Shown here piece by piece: positions 26,270-36,570 of a DNA stretch of 64,000 bases. How positions within the stretch are numbered: position 1 is the stretch's first letter; each line of letters starts with the position of its first letter. Made by a program: the position numbers and the translations under genes. The notes beneath the pieces were generated by a model. It was not told the DNA's origin and ran no database searches. It saw nothing but the letters and a program-made list of their open reading frames with translations. Source of the stretch: Epiperipatus broadwayi (taxonomy: Eukaryota; Onychophora; Udeonychophora; Euonychophora; Peripatidae); contig JAQFVV010012441.1 of the NCBI GenBank assembly GCA_028023455.1, positions 3,285,911 through 3,349,910 on the forward strand, in the 5' to 3' direction.

Positions 26270-26590
26270 CAAAGAACACTATCTTAGTCTTATAAAAACT
26301 TGTATTCTTTCATGAATATATAAGGCAGAATTAAGATATTTATTTTTAAGAATTCTTTTAATATTAAGGGTATGTGGGGTGTAATTGGGAATTGTAGGAA
26401 ATGTAGTTAATATATGTATGATTCATTTATTAGTCTTTTGCACTTAAGACATCTGCTTTGGCAGGAGAACCATTGGTTGTGTTGTAAAGTTTATTTTCTT
26501 GGGCTAGTCTTATTTAATTTTGAATTTGAGGTAATTTTACTTTTTATTGACTAGTCTAGCTTTAAGTTTTTAATGTTGACACATATGTAA
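26270..26590 (+). mobile_element. Second Penelope-like element, 5'-truncated 3' end
   Basis: The segment matches the last codons and 3' untranslated region of the element at 22.9-25.0 kb: AAGAATTCTTTTAATATTAA (C-terminal codons), GCACTTAAGACATCTGCTTT, and TATTGACTAGTCTAGCTTTA. The coding part is extremely short and disrupted. The same orientation and 1.5-kb spacing suggest an independent truncated insertion or a partial tandem copy. Confidence 0.75.
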
Positions 26591-26633
26591 TGTTAAATAA
26601 TATTTTAATATTGGATAAATATGTTATTAAATA

Positions 26634-26876
26634 ATAATTGAACTGCCCTCTAGCAGCCCTGTTCAATAACTTTTTGCAATGAGAAAATGCATCATTTCTT
26701 ACCATATTTTAGATCTTTTTATTTAGAGTTATCTAGAACAATAACAACCAGAAAGTAAACTTAAACCAGCCTATATATTTTAATATAAATTGTTTTTTAA
26801 ATAACTGTTTAAAAATGATCACTTTTCTTACTATGAAAAGTTATCGAATATGGTAGCTAGAGGGCAGTTCAATTAT
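26634..26876. mobile_element. 243-bp MITE with perfect 21-bp inverted ends
   Basis: ATAATTGAACTGCCCTCTAGC (21 bp, here split as ATAATTGAACTG + CCCTCTAGC) at 26634-26654 is the exact reverse complement of 26856-26876. There is no coding content. The target duplication is not clear, so the superfamily is undecided. The inverted ends contain GCTAGAGGGCAG, close to the vertebrate/insect CTCF core. Confidence 0.8.
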
Positions 26877-27769
26877 GATTTAAAATGGTCAATAAATTTC
26901 ACATATCATTATATTTATTCAATATATATATATCACATATGTATATTTTAAAAGTTCATTATTATCCATGATTTCAGACATCCATAGGAATATGTGTAAC
27001 CAAATGGCAGTTAATACAGAATAGAAACCATGTTATTAGCTTATTTGTTTGTTTTTTATAGCCAAAAAAAATATATTGTTTTTTCAATCAGATTGTCATT
27101 TGAGATTGTGTTTTAATTAATGTATTTGTGTGTGCATAAATGGTTGATTAATTTTTTTCCTTTTCATTTGAAATCTGATATTTGATTAAAGTTACTTGTT
27201 TTTTTTTTTTTTTAGTTTCACTTCTTTTATGTCTAGTCTATTTTATGGCATGTTGTGTTGTATATACATTCTAGCAATTATATTGATCTTTTTTTGAAGC
27301 AAAAATAGCTTAAAAGTAAATTAAATCAAGTTTTATCTACATTTTTGCTTTTAAGAATTTTTTTGTTTGTTTGTTTTACAAGTATTAAAAATTCCAAATA
27401 ATTGTTAGTGGAGTTTTTTTATTTATTTATTTGAAATTTATATAGTTATTAATGATGTATATATATGCAAGGAAAAATTTTATTACATATATTACTGAAT
27501 GCAAATTAATATAGTTAGAGTAGTATTGCCACAGCATGTTTGTTACATGTCATCTCTAAGTTTACACAGAATATTTAAAATGCATTAGACGTCATTCAAA
27601 ACGGATCAATAATCCAATTTCATTATGAACAAGAACAAATTAATTTATTTTATATATTGTTCAAAGTTAAATAATAATTCAAATCATCAGTATGAAAGAG
27701 AAAAAAAATGTCTTATGTTTATTAGAAGTTTATGCGGTATTTACATACTAGATCTTGTGTCTGTCTTTG

Positions 27770-27925
27770 TGACTGCAGAATGCCTTACCTTTTTCCAGTG
27801 GGATGGGGGATGGTGTTTGCAGCGGCAAAATGAATTATGGTATTCTGCCATTGCAAACACTCTCCCTTCTTCACTGCAGAAAGATATAGTATTCTGCCAT
27901 CGCAAATGCAGCCGGCAGGTCTCTA
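27770..27925. other. GC-richer segment with internal short repeats, unidentified
   Basis: This stretch is clearly less A+T-rich than its flanks. TATTCTGCCATTGCAAAC and TATTCTGCCATCGCAAAT repeat 54 bp apart. The 101-codon frame (27625-27930) covers it but shows no family motif. It may be an unrecognised SINE. Confidence 0.35.
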
Positions 27926-28055
27926 CTTAAATATTGTTTATGATGATACTTTGTATATATGACCATTCTTGAAAAATGTGCTTTAATACATTGCACCAAT
28001 AAATATTTATAGTTTTTTTGCTTATTTATAAGTCAAATTATGCAAAATCTTATAG

Positions 28056-28330
28056 GATATATTATCTTAACATCACATGATCACTATCTCATACTACCAC
28101 ATAATTGTTATTAAGCAAGGCAAAACTCTTCCCATACAGTAGTGCTCTCAGATCCAAGACTCCTCACTGATGATGGCCACAAGCCAGAAACTAGTCTGGG
28201 GATATTGGATGAGTAGGCATTAGATAGGAATTTTATGCACAAGCCTTCTGGCATCCATTGATTACTCAGATTGGCACAGGGTGGCACTACTGTATGGAGA
28301 GAGTTTTGCCTTGTTTGATATATTATCTTT
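28056..28330. mobile_element. Foldback retroposon FB1, copy with 13-bp target duplication
   Basis: The core (28069-28317) contains a left arm AACATCACATGATCAC ... CAGTAGTGCTCTCAG and an inverted right arm CACAAGCCTTCTGGCATCCA ... GGTGGCACTACTGTATGG. A perfect 13-bp direct repeat GATATATTATCTT flanks it at 28056-28068 and 28318-28330. The structure and duplication length match the copy at 5158-5466. The 80-codon minus frame here is the element itself, not a gene. Confidence 0.8.
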
Positions 28331-28350
28331 TTAAAATAAAATAAGTCTTG

Positions 28351-28449
28351 CATTGGTGGTCGAGAGGTCAGCGCGACTGCCTTGCACTTGCAGGCAGTTG
28401 CATGGGTTGTGGGTTTGCTTCCCGGCCGATGCTATGACACTTAAAAAAA
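28351..28449 (+). mobile_element. tRNA-derived SINE, copy 3
   Basis: The body 28351-28433 runs from GCATTGG to CCGATGC, which can pair as a 7-bp acceptor stem. The A-box-like TGGTCGAGAGGTCAGCGC and B-box-like GGGTTTGCTTCCCGG are well kept. The tail TATGACACTT plus an A-run follows. This copy abuts the FB1 element, whose duplicated target ends 20 bp upstream. Confidence 0.85.
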
Positions 28450-28451
28450 TA

Positions 28452-28510
28452 TATAAATAGATAATCAAATGGATTTATTGCCTGAGAGTTCATAAGAAGT
28501 TCAAATGCTA
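28452..28510 (-). repeat. SINE tail, second tailed family (copy 1)
   Basis: On the minus strand it reads CTTATGAACTCTCAGGCAAT then CCATTTGATTATC. This is the same 3' tail as at 34747-34800 and 36527-36570. The body upstream (on minus, to about 28620) is too degraded to assign. Confidence 0.55.
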
Positions 28511-30207
28511 GAAGTATCAGCACTGAAATCTATATAAAGACTTTAATCTACAGAGAGCTTAATTTTCTGTCACTGCAGTAAACAACATGAAATTATTAAT
28601 CCTTTCATTGGTGCTAGAACTGAATTATGGTTTTAGCTAGAATTCTTTAAAGTCAGTTGGCAGAAAAAGCTGCAAAAAAAGGTTTTGCATTATTTTGACA
28701 ATTAAAATTCAATTAACGCATTAACTAAAATACTTAGATGGCAGCAGCTCCCAGTATTCCAAGAAGAGGCATGGAGTTGACAAAGATTATGTTGTGGAAA
28801 TGGGAAAGAGCAGGATAGAGAAGAATATGGGGAAATTTAGGGTGGGGAATGGAAAGGGAAGTTAAAGTAGTTAACAGGTTTCTCTGGGCGTAGTTGCTGA
28901 GAGATTCTCAACTCCGTATAAGGAGAAGTCATAGTGCATCATTATCAAGAGAAAAATACAGAATCTACCATAAACATTGTGATTCTAAAAACCTAAAAAT
29001 AAATCTGCATCTAATTTTTTGTACTTATTTATTATTTTAATAATAAAATTATTAAATTTTTATTTCTTAAAAAGCAATTGATGTTTAAATTAGCTCTTAT
29101 TTGAATATATTTGCTTTTTAGACAAAAATTGTCAAACAAACTTTTCTGATGTCAAATACGAAATGCCTGCCATCAATAATTTTCTTATTATTATTATTTT
29201 GTATTAAAAGTTGATTTTAATATGTCAAAGAATATTTTTGATACTTCAATTGATGCTTTAATGGAATTTGCTTGAATATATACAGATTTAATGGATATAA
29301 TGTTTGTTTTTATTGTTGAATACATTTTTTAAGCTTGGGAAATCTTTTGTTTTGTTTATTGCTCCTTTTTTTAAATTTACATAGTTGGTGTTTCATTTTT
29401 AAAGTCAATTTCATTTTTCAACATATGCTTTAATGAAATTTATCAAAATTATTAAAGATAAATTAGATTTTTTTTTTTCATTAAAAATTACAAAAGGAAA
29501 AATAAGATAGAAATTCATATAACATTACAATATTAGTCAAAAAACAAAATTTTACTAAAATTCTTCCACCCATAGTTTTATTTATTAACAAATAGACCTT
29601 TTCAAGTGAAATTTAACAAAAACATACAGCATATATTCTCAAAACAAAATAGCCTTTCCATCATTAATTTCATAAACCAACTTCCCTTTTTATAAGGAAA
29701 AGTAGAGATAAAATGTGAGCTAAAAGACCTATCTATATGTGTATTCAAAATGAAATACATTTAAAGTGTTACATATGTCATGAGCTGATAATATTCAATT
29801 TGGCCATTGGGTATCTGATTAAGAGTTTTTATTATTATCATTTTCTTAATTTTTTTAGCAAAAAAATTTCCACAGAATAACAATTGAATTGTTTGGTGTT
29901 TTTTTTTTAAAGATATAAAAAAAAGAAAAAACTGTTGTCAAACAAACTGGTATGAATGTTGTTGAAACTAGATATGAATAGTTAGAAATTGATAGTTTTT
30001 ATTTCTGAATGATTGTTTGACTTATATTACTTTTTTTGTAAAATAGAAGTTTTTTATTGGGAATAATCTAAAAAAGATATAAATACAATAATCTGCCATT
30101 AAATTAAGTTTTTCTATAGATATCTGAAATCTTAATTAATAGTAAATTCTACACATTTTTATTTTCAACTATTATCAATCTACTGCAGTGTTAAGGTCTT
30201 TCCATGT

Positions 30208-30381
30208 TTAATTCAGTTTCTCCAATCCACAGGCTCTTTTTTTCTGCATTACACTAGCAGAATTCCTTATCTCATCTACCCATCTCACATGAAATCTCTT
30301 ACTAGATTTTTTACAATCTTTTGGGATCCAATTTAAAACTTCAACTGCCCATCTGTTATCTCTTCTGGCAATTATGGCCAT
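30208..30381 (-). pseudogene. RTE/CR1-like LINE C-terminus, truncated
   Basis: A 57-codon minus-strand frame starts MAIIARRDNRWAVEVLNWIP and continues with KRFHVRWVDEIRNS. This is the characteristic end of the endonuclease-reverse transcriptase proteins of many animal LINEs, which have a pattern like RxDNRW, then a W-P, then RGRP and RWxDEI. The stop is at 30208-30210, and a last TWKDLN piece reads on past it. The element is truncated upstream near 30.4 kb. No poly(A) or target duplication was recognised. Confidence 0.65.
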
Positions 30382-30532
30382 CAATTATTATGATGTAAAT
30401 AAACATTTTTTTGTTTAAAAACCTGTATCGTGTACATCTATGAGAATTGGTCTAACTCATCTATTATTGAATATATTCTAGATATATGTTTTCACTATAA
30501 GTTAAAAAAATTGGTAGAGTAATAAAATAAAA

Positions 30533-31725
30533 TACACCTGGTTCTCGTTTTACGCGATAGATAGGTTCCTCAGAAAACACGCACAAACGAAATCGCGCAA
30601 AAATAGATGTAACTTACCTTGAAAAAGGGGGGATGCGGACTGTGATTTTTCAAAATTCGCGTAAAAGCAAAGCACCAATGTAAAATTATTTTAAAATTTG
30701 CGCAAAAAAAATAAGGAAATAAAATATGACTAATAAAAAATTTCAAATTTGAAAAAAATTGATACAAGACAAACTTTTTTTAACTATAATATTTAATTTT
30801 ATTCGAAATAATATATTTTTATGCATAATTTACAGTACAGTAATTTACATTTTTTTTTATACACATTTTAATTATTAACGCTATTTGCCGATAAACAGGT
30901 TCGTTTGCAAACTAGTAAAGATTCTTCACAAGAGGAACTACAACTAGCGCCAACTTCACTCTCATGTTGTTGTGTTAATGGTTTTCTAGTGACAACGTAA
31001 TTAGTAATTAATCTTTGAGACGATGATTTTATTAATTGTTTATGAAGCTCGCGATATCAAGACATACAACCATTTAGCTCTCGTTGGAATTTAAGAGCAC
31101 GTTCGTGATTAGTGTCATTAGTAAGAAAATAATTTGCCAACTGATTAGAAAGTTGAAAACCTTCTCGAATCATTTTTGAAGTGAAAGGAACAGGTTCCAC
31201 ATCTGTTTCATTATCTTTTTCTACATTTTCTTCTGTATCTAAACTTTTATTTTTGTCTTTAATTTTTTAATTTTCAATTATGTTTAAAAATCAAATTTCA
31301 TTTCACTGCTATTACTCACCTTTTAAAAATAAACTTGCGGACACTAAATAATTAATGATTGATTACATTCTTTTTTAAAAAGCAAAAACAGAATGTGATT
31401 TAAAATGCAAAATTAACATGCACAATGTTTGAACAAATTTACATTATAATCTTGTAAAATTTAATGTGTGTATACATAAAATGTGGAAATCATGATTTTA
31501 ATTTCATTATTGCATAAAATCTTACTATCATAAAGCACTGAAAATATTGAAATTACTAACATGAAAGTCGAATAATGTGCTATTACTTTCAATATAACAT
31601 AAGTGCGCGAAATTTATTATTTAAAGTAATAGCGCATTATCCAAGTTCGACTTTTGGTGAAACATGAATCGCGTAACTTCAAAATCATGTTAAATAAGTC
31701 TGCGTAAAAAAGAGACCCAGGTGTA
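30533..31725 (-). mobile_element. Tigger/pogo-type DNA transposon, internally deleted
   Basis: The element 30535-31723 (1189 bp) has terminal inverted repeats CACCTGGTTCTCGTTTTACG and, inverted from the right end, CACCTGGGTCTCTTTTTTAC. It is flanked by TA at both sides, the target of Tc1/mariner/pogo elements. The CTCGTTTTACGC and TAGGTTCCTCAGAAAAC blocks resemble Tigger ends. Minus-strand transposase C-terminal sequence lies inside (next entry). A subterminal hairpin sits at 31564-31650. At about half the size of a full element, it has lost the catalytic part. Confidence 0.8.
30868..31266 (-). pseudogene. Tigger-type transposase C-terminal remnant
   Basis: The minus-strand frame from 31266 ends at TAA 30868-30870, with one internal TGA at 31057-31059. 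It contains an acidic run (TEENVEKDNETDVEP), then FTSKMIREGFQLSNQLANYF, NHERALKFQREL and YRELHKQLIKSSSQ. This arrangement of an acidic linker, helical C-terminal segment and basic/serine-rich end is that of TIGD/Jerky-like proteins after the DDE domain. The DDE catalytic domain and the CENP-B-type DNA-binding domain are absent. The assignment rests on the C-terminal pattern plus the TA-flanked Tigger-like ends. Confidence 0.65.
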
Positions 31726-32792
31726 TTAGCTAGAAATAGAATTATAAAGAATTATAAATGTGAAAATCAAAAATAATATTAGAATTTTCTAAAAATTTAT
31801 TCTGCAAGAGCATAAATGTTGTCGTTCAAAACTTAACAATATTTTTTAAGTTTTTAAAATTGAAAAATTTATGTTTAAAAAAATAAGAATCTTTGTTGCC
31901 AAACTTACATTTTTATTTTTTGTTTTTAAATTTATTAAAATTGAATTAGATTGTTTTGGAATGTGGCAAATAATTTGGGAGATGTAAGATAATAAAGGTT
32001 GTTTAATGATAAACAGAAAAATATGGACACTTAATTAATGTAATTGCAAGTAGATGATTAGTACTTATGCACTTAATTATGGAATAATGGCTTTAATATT
32101 TGACTTTAGTGATATCATAAAATCAGAAATTAAATAAGGTTTCAAACTTTGGAGGACAATTGACTTTCCAGTACTTAGTAAGAACATATCACATTTGTGC
32201 AGTGTTTTAAAAATAGACTCATTAGCTAGAAAAGTGGCATCCAGCAACTTAAGAGATAGTGGCCATCAACCAAAAAATCTTGTTAATCCATGTGAAAGTG
32301 GTGTCATTGCAATATGGAAAAGCCTCAATACATTACTGTAGCAACAAAATTAAATGGCTAGATATCTTAAATACACTAGTTTAGCTAGTCATGTGGAGAT
32401 GTAATTTATCTGGCCATTAAAAGTGTTGTATCTAGTTTTTGAATCTATCTGCCTGTCTTATAAGACCAATTGAATATAAAATATCTAACTTCCAAATTTC
32501 AACATGAATGTACAATAAAATTATAATGATTGCCTGAAGAAGAAACCTCAAACAAGAAGAATGAATTTGGCAGCATAAGAACAGCTCATTAGACAATTTA
32601 TGTATACAAAACAAATTTGAAGTGTTTAGGGCATGTATGTCAGGAGTTCAAATTACCTTAGAAGATTTAAAAGTCATAGACACATCTGTGAAATTCTGAG
32701 AATTCAAGTTATAAAAATTTCCCTAGATGAGAATATTTATATTTATTCATTTGTGTAACCTAGATTACTAATTTTGTTTATATTTGAACATC

Positions 32793-32991
<199 letters not shown>

Positions 32992-34639
32992 TAAGCCATT
33001 GTAATATTTCATTGTTTAGCATTAAATATTTATTAATATTTGATGTACAATGTTTTGCTTCTATTCTCCATATAATGTGTTTATAGTTAGTGGTACTAGA
33101 AGCTCACATTTCAATTTTAATATACAATAGGGGAGAAAAATTGTTGTGTTTGTTTGTTTATGTGGTTGCCTTGACAACAGTTTTAAAATTGTTGATTGAT
33201 ATTGGGATTGGCTAAGTGTTGTTGACTGGATTTTAATGATTGTATATATATAGTCATTATTATGAATGTAAAAAGTTTCATGTAAATTTTAGACTGATGT
33301 GTGGCATGATAGAAATAAGGGATACAACACATTTAATCTTAAAATCAATATTTAAAAATTAATAGGATCTAGTTATTGTTTGATTTATGAAATACAAATG
33401 CTCATTTTATATTATATTTGAACTATTTTTTATTAAATTATGTGTCTTGTTAATATTTAAAGTTTTTATATTTTCTTTATTCTCATTACTATCCACCCAT
33501 CAACTTATACAGTGTTGTGCTGTGTGTGTGATAACCAGATATGAAGTTATTTTGAGTTTAGCATATGGTTATGTGATAAACATGGCTTATAGTTTAGGTT
33601 ATAGGTGGACCATCTATTATCATCAACCATAAGTACTAACTATCATTACATTATTCATAGGATGATTAATAGTTACTATAATAATGTAATGTTTTCAAAA
33701 GCTATTGAAAGATGTTACATTTGTTTTTTAGGCATATGCATCTCAGATTATAAGTTTGATATTCCTTTTGGTTAAAGAAGAATTCAGTTGGGTATCTATC
33801 TATCTATTTATTTATTTTTATTGGGTCATTTTTTTGGTCACCCAAGTGAGGCTCAATTATATATATATATATTAGATAAAAATATCTATCTTAAGTAGAA
33901 ATTGGTTTTAAATATTGTAAACTTTAAGTCTTTTACAGAAAATTGCATAGTGTATGAAAAACACAATTTGGTAATAAATTGAGTGTTAGAGAGAACAATT
34001 ATGACTTAGTGTGCACTGAATGTATCCAGCCAAAAAAATGATTGAGAGATTATTTATATAGGCAAGCATGGGTATAAAATTTATAAATTCAAAGTTACAA
34101 TTTTTTAATTTTTTTATTTAATTTTAAACTATGGTTTGTGTGTGAGTCTGCAGATATAGAGTAACCTAAATATTAAGAAGAAAGTTTATAATTGCTATAC
34201 TTTATGTTGTTTAAAAAAATGTTTGCATATGATTTAAGTTCTGGAAAGTAAAATTATGGAAACATTATAATAGACTGTCAATTAAAACATTGGGGAAAGG
34301 GGGCTAGATTTTAAATTCTGATACTTTACATGAAGAATTTTTCAGTGAAACGATTTCTTAAATGATTGTCTGTGATCTGTACATATTTGAATATAGTGTG
34401 CAGATTAATTCAGATTAACCACCACTAACCAAAAAGTACTCGGGCAAGTTTAGGTTATTTTGAACATTGTTGTCTCATATTTTAACTGAAACCCTTTTGC
34501 ACTTCCATTCATATATGAATTGATAGATTTAGTCAAATATCTACAATTAACACTTCACCATCAAGAATTAGAAAAAGAGAAAAATTATTTTATTTCTACT
34601 CTCATTATGACTCATAAAGCTCATATCCATTTAAATGTT

Positions 34640-34810
34640 TTTGTTAACAACTACAGGAACTAACCCCTAAGGTTTAGCATGGTTGGTAAGAGTAATGGAT
34701 GCTGGAAATTTAAGTTTTTTGTATCATGGATACAGCTCTGTGACTTGTATTGTTTAAACATCTTATGAATTCCTACACAATAAACCATTCGATTATTTTA
34801 TTTATTGCAG
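34640..34810 (+). mobile_element. Tailed SINE, copy 2
   Basis: The tRNA-like front is GGTTTAGCATGGTTGGTAAG, then CATGGATACAGCTCTGTGAC. The shared tail CTTATGAATTCCTACACAAT then CCATTCGATTATTTTATTT is common to 28452-28510 (minus) and 36527-36570. Its T-rich 3' end runs straight into the candidate exon at 34811. Confidence 0.5.
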
Positions 34811-34861
34811 AAACCAAGAATATTAAATCTATTTCCCATCGTCAATTTGATCCTCTTAAAG
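34811..34861 (+). CDS. Candidate host exon (51 nt)
   Basis: The segment is preceded by TATTTTATTTATTGCAG, a good pyrimidine-rich acceptor, and followed by AAAG|GTATGT, a good donor. Two frames are open: one entered after two bases reads TKNIKSISHRQFDPLK, the other KPRILNLFPIVNLILLK; the third stops. The first is more protein-like. The acceptor pyrimidine tract is provided by the end of the adjacent SINE, so this could be exonised repeat junction or chance. Confidence 0.3.
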
Positions 34862-35100
34862 GTATGTCACTAATGGTCATCAAGTCTTTTACAAAAACGG
34901 TGATGGTAGTCAAACTATGATACAAAATAATTGATGTCCGAGAAAGTAAATAATAAACCACGTTTTATATTATAAAATTTTCTCCTTTTTGCACATAGCT
35001 AGCATGTTAATGGTAATTTTTTTAAAATTCACTCAAGAATGACAAAATACAAAGGACTTCATGGTGAAGTGATTAGCAATACTTCCTATTATCCTAGGAG

Positions 35101-35458
35101 TTTTTTTTTTTATTAAGAAAAAATTTACAGTGTCAGGTAGCTACATTTGATAATTATAATAGTTTCATATAGAAGTTCAAAGTTTTGCAACCAATTTGTG
35201 TGGTATTGTCATAACATTTCCTGCAGTAGTCTGAGATGTCGTCTCATCGTCACAAAAGATAATCTGTGCCCATGTGTCTACAAAGAGACGCTCTGGCACA
35301 AGGAGTCGATCTCTGTTCTTCATGCTTGTTATTATTGTTTTAAAAGTTATCCAAGGATCACTATGTCCTTGTCTGAAGATATGCTGGCACCTGGTGATCC
35401 ATAAGGCACGTAGTAGGCATGCCGCTAGCCTGATTGTGAACTTTGTATTTTTTTTCCA
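35101..35458 (-). pseudogene. LINE C-terminal domain with poly(A) end
   Basis: A 93-codon minus-strand frame (35458 to 35177) without a start codon includes FTIRLAACLLRALWITRCQH, then PWITFKTIITSMKNR and FVDTWAQIIF. The pattern of a hydrophobic helix, LWxxR and a trailing W-F is like the region that follows the zf-RVT domain in many LINE proteins. The same part of the 51-56 kb LINE is comparable. After the stop comes a short 65-nt trailer ending in A11 (T-run 35101-35111), preceded by TTAATAAA on minus. It is 5'-truncated or frameshifted upstream of 35458, and no target duplication was recognised. Confidence 0.55.
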
Positions 35459-36432
35459 TTAGAAGCATGCTTGATTTTTTTTTCTTCAGATAAATGACGT
35501 ATAGCCTTCTGACTATCCAGTTCATATTATTTGCAAGATGATAATACTCATTATTAATCTGCTTTGGTCAGATGGTCATCAGCAAATACACCAGTTGTAA
35601 AAATCCAAAAGTATGATTGTTATACCATGAAGACTTCACTTTTAATGGTGGAAGCATCAAAGCTCCAATGATTGCTAAGCTCATAACCTCCATTCAAAGT
35701 ACATTCTGAAAATTGGCAATACATTTTAGAGATCAGAATAAAAAATAAACAATGGCAAAAAATTGATTCCAAAAAAAACTTTTTTTTTTTTAAAAAAAAA
35801 AAAAAAACATTTTTGTATGTGAATATAAGGGTTTTCAGAAGGTAAATACAAGTGTTTAAATGGTCCACTTTCATAGAAAGTTTCCAACAACATAGGTAAG
35901 AAGGTTAGAATATTTATATATTCATTTGCTGATTTTTCTTGAGGCTTAACTAGATTGAAGATGAACTGACAACCTGAGTGAAAAAGCCAAAACATGGATG
36001 GGGTCTGAATACATTTTTTTTATGTTTTACTCAGCCCACATTTCAATTTGCAAGCCACAACATATCAGGGCAGCTAGCCTATAACTTCATCCTACAAATT
36101 AAAATCTATATCAAACAATAATAATTAATTTCTTGTAATAAATAGCAGTGGAGATTAGCTGGTTACCTGACACAAGTCCAGTAGTTTGACTTGTGTAACT
36201 GTTACCTTTATACTTAATACTCCTAAAACATTTTTCGGATATCCAACTATAAAGCAAAATACTGAATTGTTATTATGTATTAATTAATAGAGTTTTTAAT
36301 AAAGTAAAATCCTCGATTTTGCAAGTATTTTTTAGAATGCTCCTTGATATTCAAGGAAATGTGTGTCTCCTAAAATCGTTTTTGTGTCACATGTTATAAA
36401 TGATTTGCCCCCCCCCCTTTTTTTAACGATTA

Positions 36433-36570
36433 TGTGGTCTAGTGCAGCGGTAGAGTGTCAATTATAGAGCTGAGCGTAAGATCCTCGGATCATTCCAGTT
36501 CTAACACTTCCTGCGCTCGAATTTCTTATGAACTCTCGAAGAATAAAGCCATTTGATTATTTATTTTAAA
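36433..36570 (+). mobile_element. Tailed SINE, copy 3
   Basis: The tRNA-like front GTGGTCTAGTGCAGCGGTAG continues with GAGCTGAGCGTAAGATCCTC and GATCATTCCAGTTCTAAC. The family tail CTTATGAACTCTCGAAGAAT then CCATTTGATTATTTATTT follows. CpG content is higher than in flanking DNA, consistent with a younger insertion. Preceded at 36407-36416 by a C run. Confidence 0.6.
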
